The notes beneath the pieces were generated by a model that did not search any database, had not been told where the DNA came from, and was given only the letters and a program-made list of their open reading frames with translations. Both the position numbers and the translations under genes were made by a program. Below, piece after piece: positions 6,862 through 15,962 of a stretch of 51,527 bases of DNA; within the stretch, counting starts at the first letter, position 1, and each line of letters starts with the position of its first letter. The stretch is from an uncultured Spirochaetaceae bacterium. GTDB taxonomy: Bacteria > Spirochaetota > Spirochaetia > Sphaerochaetales > Sphaerochaetaceae. The stretch spans positions 1 through 51,527 of the forward strand of contig CALXYI010000039.1 of NCBI GenBank assembly GCA_944392935.1, read 5' to 3'.

Positions 6862-7931
6862 AATGCCTCGGCCGCCATAGAGGCTTCGGATGAGACTTCC
6901 ATTATCATGCCGAGCGAGCTGCATACGGCAGGATATGGGGCGGAGAGGGTCTGCCTGACTATCTCCGGTATATCGCTGAAGGCTATGCGTCCATCAAGGA
7001 AGGCATTCACCACTGCTTCATCTGCGGCTGTGTAGGCGATCCTCATTCCATCCCCGCCGCGCAGGGCATCATATGCCATTCCCAGCATCGGGAACTGCGC
7101 CCTGTCCCATCCGCTGAACGTGAGCGAGAAGCCGGAGGAGAAGGGGAGAGGCTGGACTATGTTCCTCAGCCCATGCCCTTCGCCGAGGATCGCAGTGAGT
7201 ATCGGAAGAGACATGTCAGGCGGTGACATCAGCGCGTATACGGCGCCCTCCTCCGTCTCGATGGCGGAGTGGACCACAGACTGCCTGTGGATAGTGACTT
7301 CGATGCTCTCCGGAGGGAAGCCGAACAGCAGCGATGCCTCCATGACCTCAAGTCCTTTGTTCGCAAGGGTCGCGGAGTCGATCGTTATCTTCTTCCCCAT
7401 CTTCCATGTAGGGTGTGCAAGGGCCTCTTCGACTGTCACTCCACCTGTATCCCTGCGGTCTATGAACGGGCCTCCGGAGGCTGTGAGTATCAGCCTGCGC
7501 GCCTTCCGTCCTTTGAGCAGGTGGTATATGGCGCTGTGCTCGCTGTCCACCGGGATGATCCTCGAGCCGCTCTGCTTAGCCATGGAGAGGAGGAAGCGCC
7601 CTCCCATGACCACCGATTCCTTGTTCGCCAGCGCGATATCGATGCCCATCTCCGCAGCTGCGGCCGAGGCTGGAAGTCCCTCCTTCCCCGCGATTGCATT
7701 GAGGATGATGTCAGGCTCTGTCTCCTTTATGAATGCCCTGACTTCCGCTGTGTCGCATCCTCTCAGATATGCATATGGCGCATTGAATTCATTCCCGAGA
7801 CCGGGAAGGGATGGGGATGACGATGCTGCAAGACCTGCGATGACAATGCCTTCTGCCTTTCCGTTCCGGACGGCATCAAGGGCGGTCGTTCCTATCGATC
7901 CGGTGGCACCAAGGATCAGAAGACGCGTCAT
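6855..7931 (-). CDS. dxr: 1-deoxy-D-xylulose 5-phosphate reductoisomerase
   Basis: The enzyme makes MEP from DXP, the committed step of the non-mevalonate isoprenoid pathway, using NADPH and a divalent metal. The 358-residue protein starts MTRLLILGATGSIGTTALD, with the nucleotide-binding GATGSIG. It contains ANKESVVMGG and the metal and substrate residues in PVDSEHSAIYHLL, followed by LTASGGPF and ATWKMGKKITIDSATLANKGLE-type segments. It is slightly shorter than the Escherichia coli enzyme (398). The start at 7931 overlaps the cdsA stop in an ATGA arrangement. In the operon it sits with uppS, linking isoprenoid supply to undecaprenyl phosphate synthesis. Confidence 0.95.
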   Translation of the reverse strand: MTRLLILGATGSIGTTALDAVRNGKAEGIVIAGLAASSSPSLPGLGNEFNAPYAYLRGCDTAEVRAFIKETEPDIILNAIAGKEGLPASAAAAEMGIDIALANKESVVMGGRFLLSMAKQSGSRIIPVDSEHSAIYHLLKGRKARRLILTASGGPFIDRRDTGGVTVEEALAHPTWKMGKKITIDSATLANKGLEVMEASLLFGFPPESIEVTIHRQSVVHSAIETEEGAVYALMSPPDMSLPILTAILGEGHGLRNIVQPLPFSSGFSLTFSGWDRAQFPMLGMAYDALRGGDGMRIAYTAADEAVVNAFLDGRIAFSDIPEIVRQTLSAPYPAVCSSLGMIMEVSSEASMAAEALC

Positions 7932-8770
7932 ACACCGAGGAAGAGCGTGAGGATGGCAACGTATACAGGAGCCGCTATCACGATCGAGTCGACGGAATCG
8001 AGTATGCCGCCGCGCCCCGGGATTATCGTGCCGGAGTCCTTGACCTCGGCGCTTCTCTTGAAGGAGGACTCTATGAGATCGCCTACTGCGGCAAGGCATG
8101 CTGTCAGGAAGCCCAGGGCAAATCCCTCTGCAATGGAGTAGGTGAAGACCGCGGGGAAGAGCACTGCGGAAAGCAGTCCCAGCACTGCAGGGATGAGTAT
8201 GCCGCCTGCGAATCCTGCGATGCTCTTGTTGGGGCTCACCTTTATTATCCCCTTGTTGCTCCTTCCGAAGGCCATTCCGCAGAAGAACGCGAATGTGTCT
8301 GAGCTGAACACAAGGAGGAAGAAGAGGAGGATGTACCAGGTCGCATTCTCAAGGAAGGCTATCCTTATCACGAATGACGAGAAGAGCCCTGGATAGATTA
8401 TATTCAGGACAGTCTTGCTGTTCCTCTCCCATGTTCCATGGAAATTGTCCCTCGCTCCTGTGAATATCTCGATGAAGAGCGTGAGGCCTATGAGGAACAT
8501 CAGCGTGTAGAACGTGAGCTCCATCTCCGGGAAATAGCGGAACTGGACATACTGTGCCAGAGGAAGCACGGCTCCTGTATATGATGTGAATGGGAGCTTC
8601 TCATGGTCCTTTGACAGCAGGGAGTGCATCTCCAGCGATCCCACGAACGTTATGAGGATGAAGAGGAGGCAGAATGCGAAGTAGTCGCGGTACGGAAGCA
8701 GCACTACGATGAATATCAGGGCAGGGATAGCTACTATACCTGTGAGAAACCTGCTCTTCATTCCATTCAT
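7928..8770 (-). CDS. cdsA: Phosphatidate cytidylyltransferase
   Basis: The 280-residue integral membrane enzyme makes CDP-diacylglycerol from phosphatidate and CTP. It shows about seven to eight membrane helices and the C-terminal family signature SFKRSAEVKDSGTIIPG followed by RGGILDSVD. Compared with the classical signature (PGHGG...LDRxD), H is replaced by R and R by S; I believe this variant occurs in other spirochaetes but cannot check it. Start codons at 8770 and 8761 (MNGMKSR) are both possible. The start overlaps the uppS stop. Confidence 0.92.
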   Translation of the reverse strand: MNGMKSRFLTGIVAIPALIFIVVLLPYRDYFAFCLLFILITFVGSLEMHSLLSKDHEKLPFTSYTGAVLPLAQYVQFRYFPEMELTFYTLMFLIGLTLFIEIFTGARDNFHGTWERNSKTVLNIIYPGLFSSFVIRIAFLENATWYILLFFLLVFSSDTFAFFCGMAFGRSNKGIIKVSPNKSIAGFAGGILIPAVLGLLSAVLFPAVFTYSIAEGFALGFLTACLAAVGDLIESSFKRSAEVKDSGTIIPGRGGILDSVDSIVIAAPVYVAILTLFLGV

Positions 8771-9450
8771 CCCAGTCCTCCGAATCTCCGCTCCCTCGTG
8801 GAGAAATCACTGATTATCCCATCAAGCAGCGATTCATCCCAATCTGGCCAGAGTCTATCATAAAAACCTATCTCTGCATAGCTTGATTGGTAAAGCAGGA
8901 AGCCCGAGAGCCTCTTCTCGCCTGCAGAGCGCGCTATGTAATCAGGGGGTGGCACGGAGGGGTTGTCGAAGTAGCGCGGGAGGATCTTCTCCCCGAAGTC
9001 CGTCTCCCCGGCTTCCAGGGCGCGCCTCACCGCCCTTGCGATCTCGTCATGACCGCCGTAGTTGACCGCAAGCTGCAGTGTCATCGCGCTGCATCCTGCG
9101 GTGGCCTCTGCAGCCCTGTCCAGAGCCGAGAGCACGCTCTCCGGCAGTCCTTCACGCGAGCCGAGATGGAGTATGCGTATGCCTTTCTCGATGGCTTTAG
9201 GCATGATGGCTGCGATCTCTGACGAGAGAAGGCCCATGAGGAAGTCCACCTCCCTCCTGGGCCTTTTCCAGTTCTCCGTGGAGAAGCAGTAGAGAGTGAG
9301 ATAGCGTATCCCCCTTCTCTGGGCGGCATCTATGACGCGGATAGCGGCATTGACGCCTTCCTTATGCCCGGCAGAGCGGGAGAGGCCCTTCCTTTCGGCC
9401 CATCTCCCGTTTCCGTCCATTATCAGAGCGAGGTGGATAAGCTCCTTCAC
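8767..9450 (-). CDS. uppS: Undecaprenyl pyrophosphate synthase (cis-prenyltransferase)
   Basis: The 227-residue enzyme condenses isopentenyl diphosphate onto farnesyl diphosphate to build the C55 lipid carrier for peptidoglycan and other envelope polymers. Motifs are ALIMDGNGRWAERKG (catalytic Asp), FSTENWKRP, and a C-terminal region with an RSAGEKRLSGFLLYQ segment similar to the RTxGExRxSNFLLWQ box. The start codon is GTG at 9448-9450, directly abutting the frr stop codon, with GGAGATATAA upstream as ribosome site. Confidence 0.95.
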   Translation of the reverse strand: MKELIHLALIMDGNGRWAERKGLSRSAGHKEGVNAAIRVIDAAQRRGIRYLTLYCFSTENWKRPRREVDFLMGLLSSEIAAIMPKAIEKGIRILHLGSREGLPESVLSALDRAAEATAGCSAMTLQLAVNYGGHDEIARAVRRALEAGETDFGEKILPRYFDNPSVPPPDYIARSAGEKRLSGFLLYQSSYAEIGFYDRLWPDWDESLLDGIISDFSTRERRFGGLG

Positions 9451-10005
9451 TTATATCTCCATTATCTCCTTCTCTTTGGCTTCCGCGATCTTCGCGATGT
9501 CAGCGATGGCTCCGTCAGTCAGCTTCTGGATCCTGTCGCTTCCTTCCTTCTGCTGGTCCTCGCTTATGTCACCGCTCTTCTGGAGTTTCGTCGGCTCCTC
9601 CTTCGCGTCGCGCCTGATGGGGCGTACCGCGGCCCTTGCGTTCTCGGCAGTCGCCTTGGCGCTCTTCGCGAGCTCCTTCCTTCTCTCCTCCGTAAGAGGC
9701 GGGAATGCAACGCGGATGAGCTTCCCGTCATTGTTCGGGTTCAGCCCGAGCTCCGACTTCTGGATAGCCTTCTCGATCGCAGGAAGGACGCTCTTGTCCC
9801 ATGGCTGGATGACAACGAGGCGTGCTTCGGGCACGCTGATGGAAGCTACCTGCGAAAGGGGAGTCTCAGCACCGTAGTAGTCGACCTTTATCCTGTCGAA
9901 GAGCTGTGCGGATGCACGCCCCGTGCGGAGCGCGGCGAACTCCTGCGTGAGCGCCTCGACCGACTTCCTCATCCTCTCGCTGCAGCTGTCTATGACTGTC
10001 TGCAT
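9451..10005 (-). CDS. frr: Ribosome recycling factor
   Basis: The 184-residue protein, normal length for the family, splits post-termination ribosomes together with EF-G. It contains the RRF core RTGRASAQLFDRIKVDYYG, followed by PEARLVVIQPWDKS and PPLTEERRKEL, and ends as a long helical bundle. It lies 9 bp after tsf. The pyrH gene that separates tsf and frr in many bacteria is absent, an arrangement also found in Treponema. Confidence 0.97.
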   Translation of the reverse strand: MQTVIDSCSERMRKSVEALTQEFAALRTGRASAQLFDRIKVDYYGAETPLSQVASISVPEARLVVIQPWDKSVLPAIEKAIQKSELGLNPNNDGKLIRVAFPPLTEERRKELAKSAKATAENARAAVRPIRRDAKEEPTKLQKSGDISEDQQKEGSDRIQKLTDGAIADIAKIAEAKEKEIMEI

Positions 10006-10014
10006 AGCTCCTCC

Positions 10015-10869
10015 TTAGGCTGTCACGCCTGCCTGGTACACGCAGTATGCCGTGATTGCGAGCTTTGCTCCGTGGGCCTTGCCAGCCTCGCTGAGCATCT
10101 GGCTTACTGACTTCGTGTCATCCTTTACATAAGCCTGATCAAGGAAGCAGACTTCCTTGTAGAGCTTGGAGAGCTTGCCGGGCACGATGCCTTCCTTGAC
10201 CTTGTCAGGCTTGTTCGCGAGCTTCTCGTCTGTCTCGACCTGCTTCTGGAAGATCGAGAGCTGCTCCTCCTCATACTCCTTGCTTACAGACTTCTCATCA
10301 AGGAACTGCGGCTTGTATGCAGCTGCATGGAGCGCGAGGTTGTGCGAAAGCTCCTCGACATCGGCTTCCTTGAAGATCTCAGGCTTGTCCGACTGGAGCA
10401 TCACGAGCACTGCCACCGCGCCATCGCCGTGGATGTATGTAGAGGCATAGCCGCCCTCCGGGATGTCATAGACAGAGAACTTCGCAAGGTGCATGTTCTC
10501 CTTGATGATGGCGATGAGACCGTTGACCATCTCCTCGAGCTCTGCATTGATCTCCGTATATCCCTTCTCGAGGATCACTGTGCAGAGATCATCCCCGAGC
10601 TTTGCGAAATCCTTGTTCTGGGCGACGAAATCCGTCTCGCAGGAAAGGGAAAGCACCACAGCCTTGCCGTTTCCCGTCTTCACGAAGACACGGCCGTTCT
10701 CCGTAGCTCTGTCCTGGCGCTTTGCGACTGCTGCAAGGCCCATCTCCTTGAGGATCTTCTCTGCCTGTGCGAAATCGCCATTGGCATCGGTGAGGGCCTT
10801 CTTGCAGTCCATCATCCCTGCTCCGGTCTCGTCCCTGAGCTTCTTTACATCTGCTGCGCTGATTGCCAT
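10015..10869 (-). CDS. tsf: Translation elongation factor Ts
   Basis: The 284-residue guanine-nucleotide exchange factor for EF-Tu has the N-terminal UBA-like helix set (VKKLRDETGAGMMDCKKAL) and the EF-Tu contact motif ETDFVAQN near residue 80. Two dimerisation subdomains follow. It is translated from a gene 10 bp after rpsB in the classic rpsB-tsf pair. Length and motifs are ordinary. Confidence 0.97.
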   Translation of the reverse strand: MAISAADVKKLRDETGAGMMDCKKALTDANGDFAQAEKILKEMGLAAVAKRQDRATENGRVFVKTGNGKAVVLSLSCETDFVAQNKDFAKLGDDLCTVILEKGYTEINAELEEMVNGLIAIIKENMHLAKFSVYDIPEGGYASTYIHGDGAVAVLVMLQSDKPEIFKEADVEELSHNLALHAAAYKPQFLDEKSVSKEYEEEQLSIFQKQVETDEKLANKPDKVKEGIVPGKLSKLYKEVCFLDQAYVKDDTKSVSQMLSEAGKAHGAKLAITAYCVYQAGVTA

Positions 10870-10879
10870 ATCTGTCTCC

Positions 10880-11758
10880 TTATCTTGTGAAGTAGTCCTC
10901 TTCCTCTTCGGAAGCTTCCTCTGCCTCTTCCTTGTTCACATCAGCATCGGAAGGCTCATAGTTGGAGTAGTCGATAGCCTCATCCTCTGCGGCCTCGTCC
11001 TTGTTCTCAACAGGAGCTTCCTCGATAGCTGCACCCTCATCCTCGTCATCAAGCGACTCGACGATCTGGATTCCAGCCTCGCTGTCAGCATCGATGACTG
11101 CATTCGCGATGATCTCCACGAAGAGGGAGATGGCCCTGATTGCATCATCGTTGCCCGGGATGGGGTAGGTGATGTCAGTGGGGTCGCAGTTCGTATCGAC
11201 GACAGCGATCACAGGAATGCCGAGCCTCTTTGCCTCTGATACAGCAAGGGCTTCCTTCTTGGTATCGATGATGAAGAGCGCTCCGGGGAGCTCCTTCATG
11301 TCCTTGATGCCGCCGAGGTTCTTCTCGAGCTTGTTCTTCTCCTTGGTATAGAGAGCGACTTCCTTCTTCGTAAGGGAATCGAATGTGCCATCGGCTTCCA
11401 TCCTCTCTATCTTCTTGAGCTTGCCGATGCTCTTCTTGATTGTCGTGAAATTGGTGAGCATGCCGCCGAGCCAGCGATTCGAGACATACGGCATGCCGCA
11501 TCTCTTGGCTTCGGTCTCGATTGCCTGCTGCGCCTGCTTCTTCGTGCCGACGAACAGGATCTGCTTGCCGTTCTTGACTTCTCTTCTTACTGCTTCATAG
11601 GCCTCTACGATGCAAGCCGAGGTCTTCTGAAGGTCGATGATGTGGATACCGTTCCTCTCTGTGAAGATGAAACGGGCCATCTTCGGATTCCACCTCTTTG
11701 TCTGGTGTCCGAAATGCACGCCTGCCTCAAGCAGGCTCTTCATGGTTACTACTGCCAT
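10880..11758 (-). CDS. rpsB: 30S ribosomal protein S2 with acidic C-terminal tail
   Basis: The 292-residue protein starts [27 protein letters not shown] and contains the family segments [10 protein letters not shown] and PDALFIID-like [36 protein letters not shown]. After about residue 228 comes an approximately 60-residue highly acidic tail (runs of E and D, ending EEEEDYFTR), which is longer than in most S2 proteins. The start at 11758 is supported by GGAGG just upstream; a frame open to 11812 adds 18 atypical residues. It heads the seven-gene minus-strand operon. Confidence 0.95.
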   Translation of the reverse strand: MAVVTMKSLLEAGVHFGHQTKRWNPKMARFIFTERNGIHIIDLQKTSACIVEAYEAVRREVKNGKQILFVGTKKQAQQAIETEAKRCGMPYVSNRWLGGMLTNFTTIKKSIGKLKKIERMEADGTFDSLTKKEVALYTKEKNKLEKNLGGIKDMKELPGALFIIDTKKEALAVSEAKRLGIPVIAVVDTNCDPTDITYPIPGNDDAIRAISLFVEIIANAVIDADSEAGIQIVESLDDEDEGAAIEEAPVENKDEAAEDEAIDYSNYEPSDADVNKEEAEEASEEEEDYFTR

Positions 11759-11777
11759 AGTAATCCTCCATACGCCT

Positions 11778-11821
11778 GACGCCCTAAAGCGTCCTCCAGC
11801 ACTGTATCTCACCCGTACGGG
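11778..11821 (-). promoter_or_regulatory. Structured 5' leader of rpsB
   Basis: Upstream of rpsB there is a stem GACGC/GCGTC (11778-11793) with a 6-nt loop and, further upstream, a 10-bp perfect palindrome CCCGTACGGG (11812-11821). S2 represses its own mRNA through leader structures in several bacteria, so this may be an autoregulatory site. That is inference from position only. No convincing -35/-10 pair was identified here. Confidence 0.3.
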
Positions 11822-11939
11822 CGGAAATTCTGCATAACGCAGTCAAGGAGGAATATCGCATGAAGAGGGCCTGTTGTTCAAGATGGATCCATCCCTTTCC
11901 CTGTTGCATTTCCCGCCATCAGGGATTCTAATCAGGATT

Positions 11940-13047
11940 ATGGACAGATGCTATCGGATGCTTGTCATCAACCCCGGTTCGACTTCGACGAAGATGAGTG
12001 TCTTCGAGAATAGCCTTGATCTCTTCACCGAGAGCGTATTCCACGATGCCCCGGAGCTGCTGCGCTACAGGACCGTTGCCGGGCAGATGCCGCTGCGGCG
12101 CCGCGTCGTGCTCGATTTCCTCTCCTCCCATGATATCCCCCCTGGAATCGATCGATGTCTTCATCGGACGCGGCGGCTGTGCCTATTCGCAGGAATCAGG
12201 GGTGATGAGGATAGACAGGAGGCTATATGAGGATACACGGGACGACAAAGGCGGCAGCGATCATCCTGCCAAGCTCGGCGTGATGCTTGCCTATGAGCTG
12301 GGAACGGAATACGGCAAGCCGATGTTCACCGTCGATCCCACGAATGTCGATGAGCTCCAGGATATTGCCAGGATAACAGGCATAAAGGGAGTATACAGGC
12401 GTGCGCAGAGCCATATGCTGAACCAGAAGGGCACTGCAAGGCTGCATGCGCGGAAGCTTGGGAAGGAATACGAGGACTGTTCCTTCATCGTCTGCCATAT
12501 AGATGGCGGCATCACCGTAAGCGCGCATCGCGGAGGCCGGATGATCGATGGTACGGAAGGAGCCGGGGGCGAGGGGGCCTTCACCCCGACGCGCATTGGC
12601 TCTGTTCCAGCCCTTGAGCTTGTCCGCTACGCCGCTGTGCATGGAGAGGAGGATGCAGAGGAGCTCTGCTGCCGCTCCGGAGGCTTCGTAAGCCATTTCG
12701 GCACATCCGATGCGGACCGCGTGCACAGGGCGGTGGAATCAGGAGACAGGCATGCTGTGCTTGTATGGAATGCCATGATATACCAGATAGCGAAATCGAT
12801 AGGGGAGATGGCCGCAGTGCTCTCAGGGCAAGTCGATGCGATCATCCTCACAGGCGGCCTTGCAAGGTTCTCTGATATAATCGAAGGAATAGAGAGCCAC
12901 TGCTCCTTCATCGCGCCTATCGCTGTCTATCCCGGGGAGGTCGAGCAGGAGGCCATGGCGCTATCGGTGCTTGACGTGCTCCAGGGACGCCGCGAGGCCT
13001 TCGACTACACTGGAAAGCCTGTATTCTCCGGATTCGGATTCGAGTGA
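11940..13047 (+). pseudogene. buk: Butyrate kinase, interrupted by a frameshift in a C6 run
   Basis: Butyrate kinase transfers phosphate between butyryl phosphate and ADP/ATP in butyrate fermentation or short-chain acid activation. The N-terminal part (from 11940, or the ATG at 11958: MLVINPGSTSTKMSVFENS) and the C-terminal part (in another frame to 13047: SIDVFIGRGG, HIDGGITVSAHRGGRMIDG, ILTGGLARFSD) together give a complete ASKHA-fold acid kinase of normal length. The join falls at CCCCCC, 12137-12142. With five C the protein reads HDIPLESIDVFIGRGG across the gap, exactly the expected family sequence. So a single extra C either inactivates the gene, is a sequencing error, or is bypassed. 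No phosphotransbutyrylase gene is adjacent. Confidence 0.85.
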
Positions 13048-13083
13048 GATGCAAATTGATGCTGTACCCTCCCATCGAAACAG

Positions 13084-13092
13084 TGCTAACAT
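13084..13092 (+). promoter_or_regulatory. Extended -10 promoter element for the lipoprotein/OMP pair
   Basis: TGcTAACAT at 13084-13092 lies 36 bp upstream of the lipoprotein start at 13128. No good -35 box is visible. It matches the TGnTA pattern seen before several genes in this window. Confidence 0.4.
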
Positions 13093-13127
13093 GTCACTAT
13101 GAAGCATCTGCTCTCTGGAGGGAATGA

Positions 13128-13913
13128 ATGGGCAAGCGTCTGACAGCAGCGCTCCTGTGCGCTTTTCTTATACTGATACCATCCTGCAGTCTTGAGACAT
13201 TCCTGGGGAATCTCGGGAACAATGTCCTGGGATCTCCCGGTGAATATACCGATGCCGTTGCGGGGAAGGCCGATTCGGCCGGTTCCGCAACGCTTGAAAG
13301 TGCTGGACTTCCATCAGAGCTTGAAGGGCTTGTATCAGATGTTGATAAGGTACTGCCTACTCTGGAGGATGGTGAGAAGACAGAGCTTGTTGCCGATATA
13401 GTCAATGCAACCCGCAATCCTGAAGGGAAGAATGCCTTCACATCAGCCATGTCCCAGCCTGTAAAGGAGGTTGATACAATCGTTGGTGCGAAGGGAACCG
13501 CGACGCTTATAAAGGAAGTATTCGAAAAATTCGATACGTCCGGGATGGATCAGAAGACGAATGATCTCTTCTCTGCCGTCTCAGAAGGGTTGGGTAGTAT
13601 TTCCTCCAGCTCTTCCGTGACCCGCGGCGATGTCGCATTCCTCCAGATAACGCAGTCGTTCTTCGTTTCCGCTACGGATAAGATCATAACAATTGAGGCT
13701 GGTGTGGTTGTTCCTAAGCCTGATGTCGATGCAAGCGCGGTCCTCAGCGAAATGCTCGGTGAGGCGAATTCATTCGCGATAGCCATGGATTACCTGATTC
13801 CATCCACGTCGCTGAGCGATACAGGGCTGAGCATAGGCAGCTTCCTTGAGGCTTTCAGCGGAGGCGGAAGCTCGGGGGATGCCGGAAATGAGTCAGGAAC
13901 AGGGGAGGTGTGA
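13128..13913 (+). CDS. Putative lipoprotein, function unknown
   Basis: The 261-residue protein begins with a lipoprotein signal (MGKRLTAALLCAFLILIPSC), the lipobox ILIPSC placing the lipidated Cys at 20. The mature part is rich in Ser, Asp and Ala, mostly helical in appearance, and ends in a Gly/Ser-rich tail (GGGSSGDAGNESGTGEV). I recognise no domain. It follows CTGGAGGGAATGA as ribosome site and ends 1 bp before the start of the outer-membrane protein gene, so the two are likely co-made and may act together in the outer membrane or periplasm. Confidence 0.8.
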   Translation: MGKRLTAALLCAFLILIPSCSLETFLGNLGNNVLGSPGEYTDAVAGKADSAGSATLESAGLPSELEGLVSDVDKVLPTLEDGEKTELVADIVNATRNPEGKNAFTSAMSQPVKEVDTIVGAKGTATLIKEVFEKFDTSGMDQKTNDLFSAVSEGLGSISSSSSVTRGDVAFLQITQSFFVSATDKIITIEAGVVVPKPDVDASAVLSEMLGEANSFAIAMDYLIPSTSLSDTGLSIGSFLEAFSGGGSSGDAGNESGTGEV

Positions 13914-13914
13914 T

Positions 13915-15117
13915 ATGAGGAAGATAGCTGCTGTACTGCTTCTGCTGTCCGTGACGGTTTTCTCGGTTTTCCCTGCTGTGGTACCTTCTGCCGGCAATTC
14001 CTATGCTGGCCTTCTAGAGCCATATCGCCCGATCACTGCAAGGGCGCTGGGAATGGGTACGACCGGCATTGCTGCAACGGGCAGGAGCGATTCGTTCTTC
14101 ATCAATCCGGCCTCGCTCGGCGCACGCCGCTTCCAGCTGTCGCTGCCATCGCTGCAGGTGACGATGTACCATCTCTATGACATGGTCTCCTCCGATATCT
14201 TCGGCAGTGTCGTGAATGGATCCACTTCCGGGTATACGGATCTCCTGACAGCCCTGAAGTCCGGACGCGGCAAGCTTGCGGATATCGACGCTGGTCTTTC
14301 ATTCACGGCAGGCGGCTTCGGATTCGGTGTCAATACAGGCCTTTCCCTCCTGACACATGGCGGCCAGATTGGCGGCCTTGAGTCCTCGATCATCGGAGAG
14401 GTCAATGCCGTCATCTCACTCGGCTACGGCTACCGCTTCCATCTTCCTGATGATTTCTCCATCGACCTCGGTGCGATGGTGAGGTTCAATTACCTTGCAT
14501 ATACGGAAGCATTGGGTGCCAATGAATTCATCGATCTCGTAGGGAAGAACAGCGATATCCAGGATGAGCTGATGAATCAGACGCCTATCATGGTCGGCTA
14601 TTCATTCCCGATCGATGTCGGCATGAACCTCAATATGCCTTATGGCTTCTCCTTCGGCCTCGTCGCAAGGAACCTCAATGGCAGGTATTACATGACGGTC
14701 GATGAAGGTCTCAATGGCTGGGGAAACGATCCGTTCGGAACCAATGGCCAGAGCGAGAAGTTCAATTTCGATACCGACTGGTCGCTTGATGCCGGAGTCG
14801 CATGGACACTTAGCACATGGTATCTGAGCCCGACCATCGCTATTGATTTCACCGATATAGTCGGCATCTGCCAGACAGACAACGTGGACATCCGTGATTT
14901 CATGTACCATCTGAACATAGGAGCGGAGATCCGCGTCCTCAGCTTCCTCGATATCCGCGCAGGGCTCTCGCAGGGCTACTGGTCACTTGGTGTCGGGCTT
15001 GATCTCTGGGCGTTCAAGGTTGATGTCGCATACTTCCGCCATGAGTTCGGCAATACAGCCGGCGAGTACGGACTTGATGGGCTGACCATAAGGTTCAATA
15101 TAGGGTACGACAGGTAA
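13915..15117 (+). CDS. Outer-membrane beta-barrel protein, UPF0164/FadL-like
   Basis: The 400-residue protein has a signal peptide (MRKIAAVLLLLSVTVFSVFP) and an N-terminal segment ALGMGTTGIAATGRSDSFF followed by INPASLG. That pattern is typical of the PorV/FadL-like barrels called UPF0164 in treponemes. The rest alternates hydrophobic and polar residues with many Gly and Tyr and ends in aromatic strands (TIRFNIGYDR). Treponema pallidum members are proposed long-chain fatty acid transporters. The role here is by family only. The start at 13915 directly follows the stop of the lipoprotein gene; an upstream in-frame ATG at 13846 would bury the signal peptide. Confidence 0.85.
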   Translation: MRKIAAVLLLLSVTVFSVFPAVVPSAGNSYAGLLEPYRPITARALGMGTTGIAATGRSDSFFINPASLGARRFQLSLPSLQVTMYHLYDMVSSDIFGSVVNGSTSGYTDLLTALKSGRGKLADIDAGLSFTAGGFGFGVNTGLSLLTHGGQIGGLESSIIGEVNAVISLGYGYRFHLPDDFSIDLGAMVRFNYLAYTEALGANEFIDLVGKNSDIQDELMNQTPIMVGYSFPIDVGMNLNMPYGFSFGLVARNLNGRYYMTVDEGLNGWGNDPFGTNGQSEKFNFDTDWSLDAGVAWTLSTWYLSPTIAIDFTDIVGICQTDNVDIRDFMYHLNIGAEIRVLSFLDIRAGLSQGYWSLGVGLDLWAFKVDVAYFRHEFGNTAGEYGLDGLTIRFNIGYDR

Positions 15118-15162
15118 GCTGCGTTCCTGATTGCAGAAGCCTCTTCCCGTGAAGGCAGGGGC

Positions 15163-15896
15163 TCATCCTTGCTTACGGATATCCTTTGCAAGCTTCTCGA
15201 TTTCCTTGGCTGAGAGCTCCGTATAATCAACGATCCTGGAGATGGGTATCGAATCCTCCAGCATCTTCAGGGCAATCCTCCTCTGGCGCTCAGCGCTGCC
15301 TTTCTCAAGGTTCTCAGTCTCTATCCTGTAGAGCATCCCGTATGTATTGCGCATCATCATCTCGTTCCCCTTCACCCTGTAGAGCGCGGCCCTCATCCTG
15401 CCGATGTCCTTCTCAGAGAGGTCGCTGAGAATCCGGCTCCTCTCCGTCATCCATGCCGGACACCCCGAACCTGTACACATCACGCCCCCTTTCCGAACGG
15501 ATCGCCGCAGGTGATGAAGAGCACTATCGATTCCCTCGTCCGGCCGTATTACTCTCCCTTGCCCAATGCCGCAAGCTGGAGGAAGGCCATGTACCTCCCC
15601 ATCCTTGAGCAGAGCCCTCCGGAATCGCCAGGGAAGCGCTGCATCTCCATGTCTATCTGCTCTCCGTTCTTCCCTTCCGCATAGATGCCGAGTATGACGG
15701 AGTGGCTGTATATGCTTGAGAGGTGCTTCTGGGCCTGCACGCTGATGACGGTGATGTCATCCCGTCCTGTGAGGGTGCGTACGAGATGCTCAGTGCCCTC
15801 TATGCTGCCGTCGAATCCCCGCATGAAGCCGATGTCGTCGGCAAGCGTCAGCTCCTCTATCCTCTTGCGGTACTGCTCAGGGATGGGCGGGATCAT
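15163..15896 (-). pseudogene. Decayed Rpn/PD-(D/E)XK nuclease family transposase-like gene (TIGR01784 type)
   Basis: The 5' part (15549-15896) encodes LADDIGFMRGFDGSIEGTEH and then QIDMEMQRFPGDS, the core of the PD-(D/E)XK Rpn/putative-transposase family. The frame stops at TAA (15549-15551) yet continues in frame with ESIVLFITCGDPFGKG, the next conserved block of the family, before a second stop. The C-terminal block (15163-15483, another frame) holds the typical helical tail with IALKMLEDSIPISRIVDYTELSAKEIEKL. The region between the FITCGDPFGKG block and the C-terminal block is missing. Two in-frame stops, a frameshift and a deletion show a dead gene. Rpn proteins are recombination-promoting nucleases, commonly multicopy in Treponema-like genomes. 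Confidence 0.8.
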
Positions 15897-15962
15897 CTTT
15901 CCCTTCGTATGTTCCTCCTGAAGGGATATACGCCCTAAGCTGCGATTCCTGCCGGGTCAGCT

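Noticed and set aside
6855..8099. Longer dxr reading frame beginning at 8099
   Set aside because: The extra 56 residues are Arg/His-rich shadow sequence of cdsA; the NADPH-binding GATGSIG must start at the N-terminus, giving 7931.
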